Positions 1 through 8,857 are shown, counted from the stretch's first letter. The stretch is 64,000 nt of DNA from Gammaproteobacteria bacterium (GCA_026195255.1 JAPHSS010000010.1:1-64000), one strand, 5' to 3'. Numbers and translations are program-made. The notes: generated by a model from the letters alone, not told the origin.

Positions 1-349
1 CCAGCAGTTTATTTTCAAATTCAAAATCCAGATCTAGTGAAATTTTACTCGCTGTATTATCTTTTAATGCATCAAATCGCCAATAACCCTGAAGGTGCTT
101 GAACGGCCCTTTAACCAGACGCATTTCGATCATTTTATCTTTTTGTAAACGATTTAAGGTGGTAAAAGATTTATTCAGTGCACCACGAGCTATTTCTATG
201 CTTGCCTGAACTTCATTTTCATTTCTGAAAATTACATCAGTTGAACGACACCAGGGTAAAAATTCGGCATAAGCCTCTATATCATCTACGAGTACATACA
301 TTTCTTCGACTGAATATGAAACCAGTGCATTGCGGGATATTAATGTCAC
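1..349 (-). CDS. ratA: RatA/COQ10-like START-domain protein, C-terminus beyond window
   Basis: RatA (YfjG) is a START/polyketide-cyclase-fold protein of the ubiquinone-binding COQ10 family. In E. coli it was described as a toxin that blocks 70S ribosome association, and the family is also linked to respiratory quinone function. The reading frame begins at a GTG whose product starts TLISRNALVSYS and continues with EMYVLVDDIEAY and FLPWC. This follows the E. coli protein residue by residue, and a later segment reads KGPFKHLQGYW. About 116 residues are visible; the remaining quarter to third lies left of position 1. GTG is chosen because it gives the family N-terminus and no better ATG exists. 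It starts 14 bp after the transporter stop, so the two are probably co-transcribed. smpB lies divergently beyond the transporter, and ratA-smpB proximity is typical of gammaproteobacteria. Confidence 0.9.
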   Translation of the reverse strand, partial: MTLISRNALVSYSVEEMYVLVDDIEAYAEFLPWCRSTDVIFRNENEVQASIEIARGALNKSFTTLNRLQKDKMIEMRLVKGPFKHLQGYWRFDALKDNTASKISLDLDFEFENKLL

Positions 350-363
350 ACCTAAAACCTGTT

Positions 364-1758
364 TTATTTAATTACGCCAATTACATTTAAGAAAACAACC
401 ATGACTGCTATGGGCGCAACAACTCGAACCAGCAGTAGCCAGAGATTATACCCTTTTTCTTTAGTATTAAGCTCTTTCTTGCTAGATTCTGACTTCATCA
501 ACCAGCCAGCAAAAATCGCAATAAATAAGCCCCCCATTGGCAACATAATATTTGCGGTTAAGCCGTCCAGAGTATCGAAGAAGGTTTTATTCTCAAATAA
601 GGTCTCACCAAACAAACTAAGACTCCAGGTTTTTTTAGCCCACAAATTAAATGACAAAACACTGCCAATCCCCACTAACCAGGTAGCAAAACCACACCAA
701 ACCGAAGCAGCAACCCGACTAATACCTTTATTTTCAACTAACCAGGCTACAGCAGGTTCTATTAGCGAAATTGATGAACTCCAGGCAGCAAACACCAGTA
801 AAACAAAAAACAATGTGCCTATTAATACACCGGCTTCCATTTGACCAAATGCAATAGGCAGCGTTTGAAATATGAGGCCAGGGCCTGCCCCCGGCTCCAG
901 GTTATTTGCGAATGCAATAGGAAATATCACCATACCCGCCAATAACGCAACCAGAGTATCTGCAACCGCTATCATCATTGAGGACTTGGCAATTGAGGTT
1001 TCTTTAGGTAGATATGAGCCATAAACCATAATCGCTCCCATACCTAAACTTAGAGTAAAAAAGGCATGCCCCATTGCCACTAATACTGAACTTGCTGTCA
1101 GTTTGCTAAAGTCTGGGGTAAATAGAAAATCGAGACCCTCAAAAAAATAACCCGTCGACATTGAATAAAATATAAGGATTATTAACAACACAAACAGCGT
1201 CGGCATCAGGTAACTAACGGCTCGTTCAATACCATTTTTAACACCTCTTGAGACAATAATCATGGTCGCGACCATAAATATGGTATGCCAGGCCAGTAGG
1301 CTTTCAGGGTTAGAAATAAAATTAGTAAATATACTGCTCACACCATCAGCTGTGGCACCCTCAAACACCCCCGATGCGGTGCGAAATACGTAAGAAAGGG
1401 CCCAACCAGCAATCACACTGTAATAAGACAGAATAAGAAAACCCGCTGCCACACCTAACCAGCCTAATAAAGCCCAGGAGGCAGGTCGACCTTCTTCGGC
1501 AGCCAGGGCAGACATAGTATTAATAGGACTTTGTCGCCCACGGCGCCCTAGCATGACCTCTGCCATCATAATAGGAACACCAATAACGGCTATACATATC
1601 AGATAAACAATAACAAATGCCCCACCTCCATTTTCACCCGCAATATAGGGAAACTTCCATATATTGCCTAAACCAACAGCGGAACCCGTTGCAGCGAGTA
1701 TAAAAACCATACGATTCGACCATTGACCATGAATTGAGGTACGAACTTCTTCAGACAT
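364..1758 (-). CDS. Neurotransmitter:sodium symporter (SNF) family transporter
   Basis: This is a 464-residue inner-membrane protein of the NSS/SNF family (LeuT, MhsT, TnaT relatives), which import amino acids or related amines with sodium. The first helix carries the family signature GSAVGLGNIWKFPY at about residues 25-38, followed by NGGGAF. These unwound-helix residues bind sodium and substrate in LeuT. The rest is a series of hydrophobic segments consistent with 11-12 membrane helices. The length is slightly short of LeuT and near the 11-helix bacterial members. Substrate cannot be predicted. It precedes ratA by 14 bp on the same strand and is divergent from smpB across a gap of 244 bp. 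Confidence 0.92.
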   Translation of the reverse strand: MSEEVRTSIHGQWSNRMVFILAATGSAVGLGNIWKFPYIAGENGGGAFVIVYLICIAVIGVPIMMAEVMLGRRGRQSPINTMSALAAEEGRPASWALLGWLGVAAGFLILSYYSVIAGWALSYVFRTASGVFEGATADGVSSIFTNFISNPESLLAWHTIFMVATMIIVSRGVKNGIERAVSYLMPTLFVLLIILIFYSMSTGYFFEGLDFLFTPDFSKLTASSVLVAMGHAFFTLSLGMGAIMVYGSYLPKETSIAKSSMMIAVADTLVALLAGMVIFPIAFANNLEPGAGPGLIFQTLPIAFGQMEAGVLIGTLFFVLLVFAAWSSSISLIEPAVAWLVENKGISRVAASVWCGFATWLVGIGSVLSFNLWAKKTWSLSLFGETLFENKTFFDTLDGLTANIMLPMGGLFIAIFAGWLMKSESSKKELNTKEKGYNLWLLLVRVVAPIAVMVVFLNVIGVIK

Positions 1759-1952
1759 TGAGACTCCAACGGTAAGTTACTTTATGTATAATTATTATCT
1801 TATTGTATTTTATGGACTTTATGATCAATTTAATAAACTTATTAGCGATTAAACCTACAAACATAAATATTAAAAATGCTAGTTATGAACTCTAAGTTTA
1901 AACGACTATTAACATTCGATAAACGTTTTCAAACCCTGCGCTGCATTTAACG

Positions 1953-1958
1953 TATAAT
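1953..1958 (+). promoter_or_regulatory. Putative -10 box of smpB
   Basis: A perfect TATAAT lies 45 bp upstream of the smpB start codon. No good -35 hexamer is present at 17 bp spacing; TTTTCA/TTTCAA lies at 20-21 bp. The call rests on the -10 match and position only. Confidence 0.4.
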
Positions 1959-2002
1959 CAGCAAACTTTAAAATCACCAGTATAACTATTACATATTTAA
2001 GA

Positions 2003-2491
2003 ATGGCAAAGAAAAATAAAAAAACAAGCAAGAAACCAGGCAGCGCAATAGCTTTCAACAAAAAGGCTCGTCACGATTACAGCATAGAAAAAACATTCGA
2101 AGCTGGTGTAGTGCTCGAAGGCTGGGAAGTTAAAAGCATACGTGAAGGCCGTGTTCAGATGACTGACACTTATGTCATGATAAAAGGCAATGAAATATTC
2201 TGGCTAGGTGGCCAGATAACTGCCCTGCTCACCGCTTCTAGCCATGTGAACCCGGAACCTACCCGCCCAAGAAAACTTTTAATGCACCGACATGAAATAG
2301 ACAGACTAATGGGTGCTGTCGATAGAAAAGGCTACACACTGGTGCCGTTAAAAATGTACTGGAGCAAAGGCAATGTAAAACTTGAAATAGGCCTGGCTAA
2401 AGGTAAACAACTTCATGATAAACGAGCAGATGAGAAAAATCGTGACTGGAACCGTGACAAAGCACGTATTTTAAAAGGCTCACATCACTAA
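2003..2491 (+). CDS. smpB: SsrA-binding protein SmpB
   Basis: SmpB binds the tRNA-like end of tmRNA and accompanies it into the A site of stalled ribosomes for trans-translation. The 162-residue product has the usual length. It carries the family core [18 protein letters not shown] and [15 protein letters not shown] (about residues 18-50), the MHRHEI segment, and the basic C-terminal tail ([12 protein letters not shown]) that enters the mRNA channel. A lysine-rich N-terminal extension of about 12 residues precedes the core, as in other gammaproteobacteria. Its partner ssrA is also in this window, about 11.5 kb downstream, rather than adjacent. Confidence 0.97.
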   Translation: MAKKNKKTSKKPGSAIAFNKKARHDYSIEKTFEAGVVLEGWEVKSIREGRVQMTDTYVMIKGNEIFWLGGQITALLTASSHVNPEPTRPRKLLMHRHEIDRLMGAVDRKGYTLVPLKMYWSKGNVKLEIGLAKGKQLHDKRADEKNRDWNRDKARILKGSHH

Positions 2492-2701
2492 GCTGTGCGC
2501 ATACCCGACATGGCTTCTAAAGATAGTCAAAAATTATTTTAACTTTTAGTGTTTTAAACATATTAAAGAAAAACAACATAATACCTAGCTAAATCAGTCA
2601 CTTACAAGACAAGTGTGTTATTTTTTTTATACACTATACTCTACTTATGTTAATTTTTAGAGTTATTAATCTTTTTAAGCATACGTTATGCGGGTGTTAG
2701 T

Positions 2702-3466
2702 TTGAACAAATTAAATACAAAACAATGGCTTTCATTGTTTTTCTTAAACTTTATATTATTCCAGAGCACGCTTCTAAAAGCAGATGTAAATTCATTCGGC
2801 CACCGAATTTTTATTATGCAGGAAAAGCAGGCCCAAAAGGGCAATACTCTCGCAGAGTACAAATTAGGTACTTTCTATGAATTTGGTATCTCAGTGAAGC
2901 CGGACACTGAAAAAGCCAAAATATGGTATGAAAAAGCAGCTAAAAAGAAATACAACCCAGCAACCGATCGGCTGCTTTATCTTGATATTAAACAACATGG
3001 TTATAAGAAATCTTCGCATGCTAACTGGCTTTCTAATATATCCAGAAAGGCAAAAAATGGTAGAGCCAACGCTCTAATTTTATTTGGCCAAATGCATCAC
3101 CACGGACTTGGCGTTAAAAAAGACCTAAATAAGGCGATCGAATTATTAAGTAAAGCTAGTTCTCTAGGCCACACAGAAGTCGATAGAGAAATTGGCGAAA
3201 TTAAGCAAAAAATCGCCTCAAAAAACAAAGCTGTTGAAAAGCCTGCTGAGAAGAAGCAACCGGAAGTAGCAAAAAAAGTCGTTAAGAAAAAAACTAAAGC
3301 TGTCAAAGCGGCACCTAAAAAAGCGCGTATTAAGAAATCAGCGAAGAATAAAGAGAGAGAAGCTGCTCTAAAACGGCAGAAGTATGAAGAAACCATGCGT
3401 AAACTACGCCAGGAAGCATTAATACTTGAGCAACAGCAGGAGTGGACAGAAAAAAACGAAGAGTAA
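2702..3466 (+). CDS. Exported Sel1-repeat protein with Lys/Ala-rich tail
   Basis: The 254-residue protein starts at a TTG. An N-terminal hydrophobic segment (WLSLFFLNFILFQSTLL) looks like a signal peptide or anchor ending near residue 28. Two Sel1-type TPR-like repeats follow: one around GNTLAEYKLGTFYEFGISV (about 47-85) and one around NALILFGQMHHHGLGVKKD (about 121-158). The last 90 residues are extremely rich in Lys, Ala and Glu (repeated AKKVVKKKTK-like blocks) and are likely a basic coiled or disordered tail. Sel1 proteins act as adaptors. The tail could bind nucleic acid or anionic cell-wall polymer, but this is a guess. No operon partner is apparent. Confidence 0.7.
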   Translation: MNKLNTKQWLSLFFLNFILFQSTLLKADVNSFGHRIFIMQEKQAQKGNTLAEYKLGTFYEFGISVKPDTEKAKIWYEKAAKKKYNPATDRLLYLDIKQHGYKKSSHANWLSNISRKAKNGRANALILFGQMHHHGLGVKKDLNKAIELLSKASSLGHTEVDREIGEIKQKIASKNKAVEKPAEKKQPEVAKKVVKKKTKAVKAAPKKARIKKSAKNKEREAALKRQKYEETMRKLRQEALILEQQQEWTEKNEE

Positions 3467-3881
3467 TGCAATAACCAGCATTACCTGTATTACTCATAAT
3501 TTAAATCATAATATTATACCGATGATTTAAGCAGCATTTTTCTAATCGCCCTACAGCCATGTAGGGCCCAAAGCATCATCTCGTAATAATCACTATAACA
3601 ATATAGACATCTCAATTTATTGTAAGTTATTATGGCAGTGGATTTCACACTCTACAGGTCTCATATAACTAGATAATAATCTGCAAGTAAAATAGGTTAT
3701 ACAATGAAAATATGATCAGAGTTGTTGTGCGCCAATGAAAAGAGACCTGAACGATGACGCCAATATCGACCGTACGATAAACACTGAACATTGCCAGTTA
3801 TATTTTGAAAATTGAACTTTTATGAACACAACAATCTAGTTTTTAACTGTTATAATTATTTAACCCTTATATTGAGTCGCT
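3467..3881. other. Intergenic gap of 415 bp with one perfect hairpin
   Basis: No credible gene is present. The only structure seen is an 8-bp perfect inverted repeat, gccctaca/tgtagggc, at 3548-3555 and 3560-3567 with a 4-base loop. It is not followed by a T-run on either strand, so a classic intrinsic terminator is unlikely. It lies about 80 bp past the Sel1 gene. Confidence 0.5.
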
Positions 3882-4250
3882 ATGAAAGCACTACAAATAG
3901 TTGCAGCACTTTTAATATTATATTCACATAGTTTGATCGCCAATAATAACGCAAAGCCTATTAAGTATTCATCTGTAGAAAATGCATTGAATACTTTAAA
4001 AAACAAAAGTTCCGCTAACACCAGCTATCAGGCAGGCTGGACTATTATTTCTTTAGTTGAAAACGGCAATCATGTTATCTGGTATTTCTCTCCCAAAAAA
4101 CATACTGCCTATCCTGCTGTCATCAAGAAATCTATTGTTGCAAAAGGTAATGGTATTGAAACTAAGATAGTCACACTTTGTGAAGCGGCCAAGCCAGAAT
4201 GTGACAAATTAATCGAACAATTTAAAAAGATAAACAGCGATTATAAATAA
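3882..4250 (+). CDS. Small exported protein of unknown function
   Basis: I do not recognise this 122-residue product. It has a clear N-terminal signal peptide (ALQIVAALLILYSHSLIA, cleavage near residue 20). The mature part is a compact, probably mixed alpha/beta domain, with two cysteines close together (TLCEAAKPECDKL) that could form a periplasmic disulfide. The start ATG is the first in the frame. It stands alone between a long gap and the split-barrel gene 77 bp downstream. Its base composition matches the surroundings. Confidence 0.6.
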   Translation: MKALQIVAALLILYSHSLIANNNAKPIKYSSVENALNTLKNKSSANTSYQAGWTIISLVENGNHVIWYFSPKKHTAYPAVIKKSIVAKGNGIETKIVTLCEAAKPECDKLIEQFKKINSDYK

Positions 4251-4327
4251 TTATATTTATAGCTTCCCACTGCCAGGTCAAATACGCATAAAAAGCTAGA
4301 CTTAAAATACTTAAGGGAATATTACAA

Positions 4328-4879
4328 ATGAGCCAGCAATTTGCATCTTTATCAGATCAGCTAATAAGTTTTATAGAAGAACAGAAAATATTCTTCGTCG
4401 GCACAGCCACAGCTGATAGCCGAGTAAATATATCCCCTAAAGGTATGGACTCATTACGGGTGATTAGTAAAAACAAAGTTGTGTGGTTAAATTTAACCGG
4501 TAGTGGCAATGAAACATCTGCACATGTACAAATAATCCCACGTATGACCATTATGTTTACCGCCTTTGAAGGTAAACCTCTCATTCTTAGATTATATGGT
4601 AATGCAAAAGTAATTCATAAAAACGATTCAGAATGGGACGTTTTATATTCACTTTTTAAACCCACAATGGGTGCCCGACAGATATTTGAGTTAGATATAG
4701 ACCTGGTGCAAACTTCATGTGGAATGTCTGTGCCGTTATATGATTACGTTGAAGATAGAAAACTACTGACCAAATGGGCAGAAGCAAAAGGTATAGAAGC
4801 CATCAGAGAATACTGGTTAGACAAAAACCAGCTCAGCATAGATGGCATTATCACTAATATTGGTGTTAAAAATCGCTAA
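4328..4879 (+). CDS. Pyridoxamine 5'-phosphate oxidase-like (FMN split-barrel) protein
   Basis: This 183-residue protein belongs to the PNPOx-like split-barrel family, which bind flavin as dimers. The N-terminal segment FFVGTATADSRVNISPKGMDSLRV (about 22-45) is the typical opening of the uncharacterised 'pyridoxamine 5'-phosphate oxidase family' group. It is followed by a central barrel strand pair with LNLTGSGNETSAH and RMTIMF. The C-terminal region lacks the PLP-binding residues of true PdxH, so a vitamin B6 role should not be assumed. A general flavin or F420-type reductase is possible. It is apparently monocistronic. Confidence 0.8.
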   Translation: MSQQFASLSDQLISFIEEQKIFFVGTATADSRVNISPKGMDSLRVISKNKVVWLNLTGSGNETSAHVQIIPRMTIMFTAFEGKPLILRLYGNAKVIHKNDSEWDVLYSLFKPTMGARQIFELDIDLVQTSCGMSVPLYDYVEDRKLLTKWAEAKGIEAIREYWLDKNQLSIDGIITNIGVKNR

Positions 4880-5037
4880 ATCAAAAATTAGTCCCTGCGG
4901 CGCATTTTATCAGCGAGATCTATAGCTTATAATTAGCTTAGACATTTGTGATGTTATTTTACTAATACGTTACATTCAATACGTAATCAGCTGTATTAGC
5001 CTTTTAAATCCAGAGCCTGTCAATATCAGTTATAAAT

Positions 5038-5907
5038 ATGAATTTAGACATAATTAAACATAGAGCAATAGCCTTTGACTACCTTTTTGATGCCGTAGTT
5101 GTTACTGACCTACAGGGAATAATTATTGACTGGAACAGAGGCTCTGAAAAATTGTATGGTTATACAAAAGAAGAGGCTATTGGTCAACCTGTTAATATGT
5201 TACATGTTCCCGAAGATACGCAAAGCATTACCTCAGAAGTTATAACTACCGTAGAAAAATCAGGGCAATGGTCTGGTGAAGTAAGAATGTTACATAAACA
5301 GGGCCACATTGGCTGGATCGAATCAATGTGTGTACCCATTTTTGATGAAAATAAAGTAATGATTGGTGCGTTAGGCATAAATAGAGACATCACTGAACGT
5401 AAAAATGAAATTGAACATCTTAAACATTTAGCGCATTATGACTTCCTCACAAAAATTCCAAACCGCTCTTTATTATTTGACCGTGTTGAGCACTTAATAG
5501 CCCGATCTAAAAGAGACAAGCTTAGTTTTGCTCTGTTTTATATTGATTTAGATAATTTTAAAAATTTTAATGATACTAAAGGTCACGCCTATGGTGATCA
5601 GATATTAGTTGAAGTAGCATTACGTCTTAAGCAATGCATTCGCAGCTCTGATACGGTTGCCAGAATTGGCGGAGATGAGTTTATTCTTGTTTTAGAAAAC
5701 ATTACCGATAAAAGTTATATAAAAATAATACTTGAAACAATTACCATTACTTTAAAAACTAATTTTATCGTAGATAATGAAAATATTTATGTGGATTGCA
5801 GTATTGGTGTTGCGACCTACCCTGATAATGGTAAGACAATGGATGAGTTACTCGCTATCGCCGATAGTGCCATGTATAAGATAAAACATGATAATTGTGA
5901 ACATTAA
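5038..5907 (+). CDS. PAS-GGDEF diguanylate cyclase
   Basis: This 289-residue soluble protein is likely to make cyclic di-GMP. A PAS sensor domain spans about residues 10-120 (DAVVVTDLQGIIIDWN, then a PAC-like GALGINRDITERK). A linker helix follows, then a GGDEF domain at about 130-285. The catalytic motif GGDEF is intact near residue 210. The inhibitory I-site is also present: RSSD stands five residues before GGDEF, so product inhibition is likely. No membrane helix is seen. The PAS ligand is unknown. No partner gene is adjacent. Confidence 0.92.
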   Translation: MNLDIIKHRAIAFDYLFDAVVVTDLQGIIIDWNRGSEKLYGYTKEEAIGQPVNMLHVPEDTQSITSEVITTVEKSGQWSGEVRMLHKQGHIGWIESMCVPIFDENKVMIGALGINRDITERKNEIEHLKHLAHYDFLTKIPNRSLLFDRVEHLIARSKRDKLSFALFYIDLDNFKNFNDTKGHAYGDQILVEVALRLKQCIRSSDTVARIGGDEFILVLENITDKSYIKIILETITITLKTNFIVDNENIYVDCSIGVATYPDNGKTMDELLAIADSAMYKIKHDNCEH

Positions 5908-6024
5908 GTTGGCTTTTATTTCTAACACTGCATATTTAAAGACAGTAAACAAGTTTAATTGATTAAAAATAACCAAAACCGTATAAACTAACTATCACCC
6001 ATAAATTAAACGATGTAATGTAGC

Positions 6025-6489
6025 ATGACCCCTGACAACGATTCAAATCGCAGAAACTTTCTATTAGCTGCCGGCTCACTTGCTCTGGCAACAGCTACAG
6101 CATCAAGTACGGTTATTGCAGCTGATTCTAAACATCACCACCATCATGGCCCATCAAATCCTGATCTGGTTAAAACTGCTTCAAGTTGCACCGCTACAGG
6201 AAATGCCTGCATTGCTCACTGCCTGATTTTACTGGGAAATGGCGACACCGAGATGGCTGAGTGCGCAAAAAGCGTTCAACTAATGATACCTATGTGTCAG
6301 GCTGTAAGTTATCATGCAGCAGCCGACTCTAAACACCTTAAGGCTATGGTGAAAATTTGTCAGAATGTTTGTGAAGAATGCGAAAAAGCCTGCCGTAAAC
6401 ATGAAGATAAACATGCGGAATGTAAAGCCTGTGCAAATAGCTGTTCAGATATGATAGATGTTTGTAAAACTTATTTGAAAGCCGCTTAA
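6025..6489 (+). CDS. Tat-exported four-helix copper storage protein, Csp1-like
   Basis: The product has 154 residues. The N-terminus carries a twin-arginine signal (NRRNFLLAAGSLALA) ending in AxA near residue 33, then a run of five histidines. The mature domain contains 13 cysteines in CxxxC-type spacing along four predicted helices (for example CQNVCEECEKAC and CKACANSC). In the characterised methanotroph Csp1, 13 inward-facing cysteines of a four-helix bundle bind Cu(I) and the protein is Tat-exported, so the match in cysteine count and targeting is strong. The His run just after the signal could help capture metal. A copper-storage or buffering role in the periplasm is inferred. It is monocistronic, with a strong hairpin just downstream. 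Confidence 0.85.
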   Translation: MTPDNDSNRRNFLLAAGSLALATATASSTVIAADSKHHHHHGPSNPDLVKTASSCTATGNACIAHCLILLGNGDTEMAECAKSVQLMIPMCQAVSYHAAADSKHLKAMVKICQNVCEECEKACRKHEDKHAECKACANSCSDMIDVCKTYLKAA

Positions 6490-6510
6490 AATAAGCCCTT
6501 TAGATATAGC

Positions 6511-6542
6511 AATCACGGCTAAAGCAAAGTTTAGCCGTGATT
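6511..6542. terminator. Perfect 13-bp hairpin between convergent genes
   Basis: aatcacggctaaa (6511-6523) pairs perfectly with tttagccgtgatt (6530-6542) around a 6-base loop. It sits between the copper-storage gene and the convergent small membrane-protein gene, so it could end both transcripts. The flanks are AT-rich but lack a long T-run. Confidence 0.55.
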
Positions 6543-6603
6543 AATATTCATTTAATTACCATCACTCAAAAAAACTCTACTGAATAAGTCTGTTTATCAA
6601 TTA

Positions 6604-6981
6604 TTAGCCCCTGATTTTTTGACCAGACCAGGCTCGCACAATTGCCCAAACCGCAATTAATATAAAAACAGTATGCACAAAAGTAAAATAAGTAATCACA
6701 TATACCCATGTTAATGGCGATTCAAAGCCCCCCATAACAATCATCAAACCACTTACAACAAATAACGAGAAAGCAGCAAGAAGATTAAGTTTTATAGCTA
6801 ATAATGCGTGATAATGGTCTATTCTGCCTGTTTTTGATTTTTTTAAATTAAATAAAAGATAAATAAAAGCAAGTCCAGGAAGAAAAGTTAGATTTAAAAG
6901 AGAAGCTAATGCACTATTGGATGCCTGCTTAATTTGATAAGCTGTTAAATCAGCTGTTGAATTTGCATTTAATGTCTGCAT
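6604..6981 (-). CDS. Small membrane protein, three predicted helices, unknown function
   Basis: I do not recognise this 125-residue protein. Hydrophobic segments are visible at about residues 26-46, 63-84 and 90-115, with a Lys-rich loop (NLKKSKTGRIDHYH) between the first two. It runs towards the copper-storage gene. A 9-bp dyad lies 59-82 bp upstream of its start codon (7040-7063). Nothing in the sequence indicates a substrate or partner. Confidence 0.6.
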   Translation of the reverse strand: MQTLNANSTADLTAYQIKQASNSALASLLNLTFLPGLAFIYLLFNLKKSKTGRIDHYHALLAIKLNLLAAFSLFVVSGLMIVMGGFESPLTWVYVITYFTFVHTVFILIAVWAIVRAWSGQKIRG

Positions 6982-7039
6982 AACCCATTCCTTATTACAT
7001 TAGAGTAATATAATATTGATAACCATTCGATAACGATAC

Positions 7040-7063
7040 ATGTATTGAGGCATATCAATACAT
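7040..7063. promoter_or_regulatory. Dyad symmetry, possible operator
   Basis: atgtattga (7040-7048) and tcaatacat (7055-7063) form a perfect 9-bp inverted repeat with a 6-base spacer. It lies upstream of the small membrane-protein gene that starts at 6981 on the minus strand. The size fits a dimeric regulator site. It may also be chance in AT-rich DNA. Confidence 0.25.
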
Positions 7064-7231
7064 TACCATAATCAGACTTTAATAGCTTAATTTATATAAA
7101 TAATATACTTTTATTAATTAAAGCATGTGTAATTAATAACAATTTTTTTCAGAGGACGTTTTTTTAAAAATCACTAATATTCACAGCTTGGGACTGATAG
7201 ATTAATATTAAGATGTTAGCATAACTACGCC

Positions 7232-7565
7232 ATGTCATTATTTGACTGTATAAATGCGAATTCGAAAATTATTGACTTTTATGCGGAGCTTTTAAATTGT
7301 AATGATAGTGATAATATTGAAAACTTAAACTGAGAATGTCTGTTTAAAGTCTGTATATGAAGAACTTTATTTAAATGAAGCTTATTCACTTAACTTGCGT
7401 ATCAAACACAAACCTCGAAAAGTAATGGAACGAATAAACATGATTAATAAAAATCATACTTTTGAATACCCGACTATTCTCCAGGAGCCGCTTTTAAGAT
7501 TACATGTATTATATAAAATCACGAATAAAAAATGGAAGAATATTTACGCAGGTGAAATAACATAA
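7232..7565 (+). pseudogene. Small gene apparently split by a one-base frameshift
   Basis: An ATG at 7232 opens 33 codons (MSLFDCINANSKIIDFYAEL...) ending in TGA at 7331-7333. The frame one base further on is open from 7329 to a TAA at 7563-7565 (ending KKWKNIYAGEIT). Joined, they give a plausible protein of about 110 residues. The final TAA shares its last A with the ATG of the next gene (TAATG), a translational-coupling arrangement expected for a real upstream gene. No family is recognised. Either a point insertion or 2-base deletion has broken it, or the two parts are separate short ORFs. The stretch 6982-7231 before it holds only the dyad at 7040. Confidence 0.35.
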
Positions 7566-7879
7566 TGGATTTTCTAACTTTTAATCAATTCATTAGCACT
7601 GAGGTTTTAATTATATTTTACTACCTTGGTGCAATTGTAATGCCAGTCGGCTTATGGATAGGTATTAAATGGCTTATACACAAATATAATTTTTTAAACT
7701 CGGGTTTTGAAACAGGTAAAACACTATTTTTGAAATCGTTAACTTTTAAACAACAACTCAAGCTTGGTTTTATATTAATAATTTGCTTTCTATTGATGGA
7801 GCTATTCTGGCGACTATTATTTGAGTTTCTAATAGCTTATATGCAAATACGAGACGCACTGCTTGATACCGCGCTATAA
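7565..7879 (+). CDS. DUF4282-like small membrane protein
   Basis: This 104-residue protein starts DFLTFNQFISTEVLIIFYYLG, with a first membrane helix at about residues 12-38. After a basic loop comes a second helix (LGFILIICFLLMELFWRLLFEFLIAY, about 67-92) containing the RLLFE-type motif, then a short amphipathic tail. This two-helix layout with a conserved Arg-x-x-x-Glu on helix 2 matches DUF4282 proteins, whose function is unknown. Its ATG overlaps the stop of the broken ORF upstream, suggesting a former two-gene operon. Confidence 0.65.
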   Translation: MDFLTFNQFISTEVLIIFYYLGAIVMPVGLWIGIKWLIHKYNFLNSGFETGKTLFLKSLTFKQQLKLGFILIICFLLMELFWRLLFEFLIAYMQIRDALLDTAL

Positions 7880-8075
7880 TATGATTTAAGACTGATAGGC
7901 TTTTCTATACGTTAATTCAATCGTAAACTCTTAATCCAGGTCATATTATACAACCTGAAAATATGCTATTAATGACCCCAGACACATTAGTGACAAGTAA
8001 TATACGAGAACTAACTCACTGTTTTATATTACACAGGTTTTAAACTTTAACGTAACCCCTGTACGGAGAAGCCAT

Positions 8076-8717
8076 ATGACTGATAATGACCCAACAAATA
8101 AGTCTTCTGCCCCCAAAAAAGCAGCTAAGAAAAAAGCAGCCCCCGCATCTGCGGCGACTCTAGAGGCGCTTGAGAGCATTAAATCTGTACTCAATGAAAT
8201 GAAAACGGAAAGACAGAGTCGTGATAAACAGTTATCTCAGCTATTTGAAGGCCTTGATACCGCATTTTCACGAGCTGATGCTATTAACAATGACCGGGAA
8301 GATCTCAGCGCAGCCTCAATTAAGAAGTTAACTGATTCCATAATGCGTGACCACGAAGCCACTATGAAAGAAGTGCAGGAACAGGAAGCACTGGCAGATA
8401 AAAAATTAGGTTACTTACATCAGGTACAACAGCAACAGTCAGAGCGTAATAAATGGATAGCCATTCCCGGCAGTATCATGGCAGTAGTAGCCGTAATTTA
8501 TATGTTTTATGTTGTGACTATAATGGAAAATGCCATGAGCAGCATGTCAAATGATATGCAACATATAACCGTGTCCGTTAATAACATGTCTGGCCGAATG
8601 GATACAATTAGTCAGGATACGCGCGCCTTAAATATACACACCGGGCAAATGAACCGTGTGATGAACAACAGTGTTGCACCCGCAATGAATGGTATGAACA
8701 ATATGATGCCCTGGTAG
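8076..8717 (+). CDS. Membrane-anchored coiled-coil protein, Met-rich C-terminus, unknown
   Basis: This 213-residue protein has four parts. An Ala/Lys/Pro-rich N-terminus (APKKAAKKKAAPASAA, about 12-27) resembles a basic nucleic-acid or membrane-surface tether. Long heptad-like helices follow at about 30-125. A single membrane helix spans about 129-150 (IPGSIMAVVAVIYMFYVVTIM). The C-terminal domain at 151-213 is very rich in Met, Asn and Ser and has coiled-coil character (NNMSGRMDTISQDTRALN), ending MNGMNNMMPW. The basic N-terminus suggests it is cytoplasmic and the Met-rich end periplasmic. A good Shine-Dalgarno-like ACGGAG lies 8 bp before the ATG. The family is not recognised; a metal-binding role for the Met cluster is speculation. 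Confidence 0.65.
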   Translation: MTDNDPTNKSSAPKKAAKKKAAPASAATLEALESIKSVLNEMKTERQSRDKQLSQLFEGLDTAFSRADAINNDREDLSAASIKKLTDSIMRDHEATMKEVQEQEALADKKLGYLHQVQQQQSERNKWIAIPGSIMAVVAVIYMFYVVTIMENAMSSMSNDMQHITVSVNNMSGRMDTISQDTRALNIHTGQMNRVMNNSVAPAMNGMNNMMPW

Positions 8718-8857
8718 CAGTGAGAGATTCCTCCCTGATTTATACATAACTCCTGTAACAATATTTGAACGGCCTCAAAACTAAATCCTGCATACCAGCT
8801 AAAAAGCCAGGATAATAATTAATATTTTATTTGCTAGTAATGCACGCCTAGTTAAAA

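Noticed and set aside
3548-3567. Rho-independent terminator of the Sel1 gene
   Set aside because: The stem is good but no T-run follows on either strand, so it is reported only as a hairpin.
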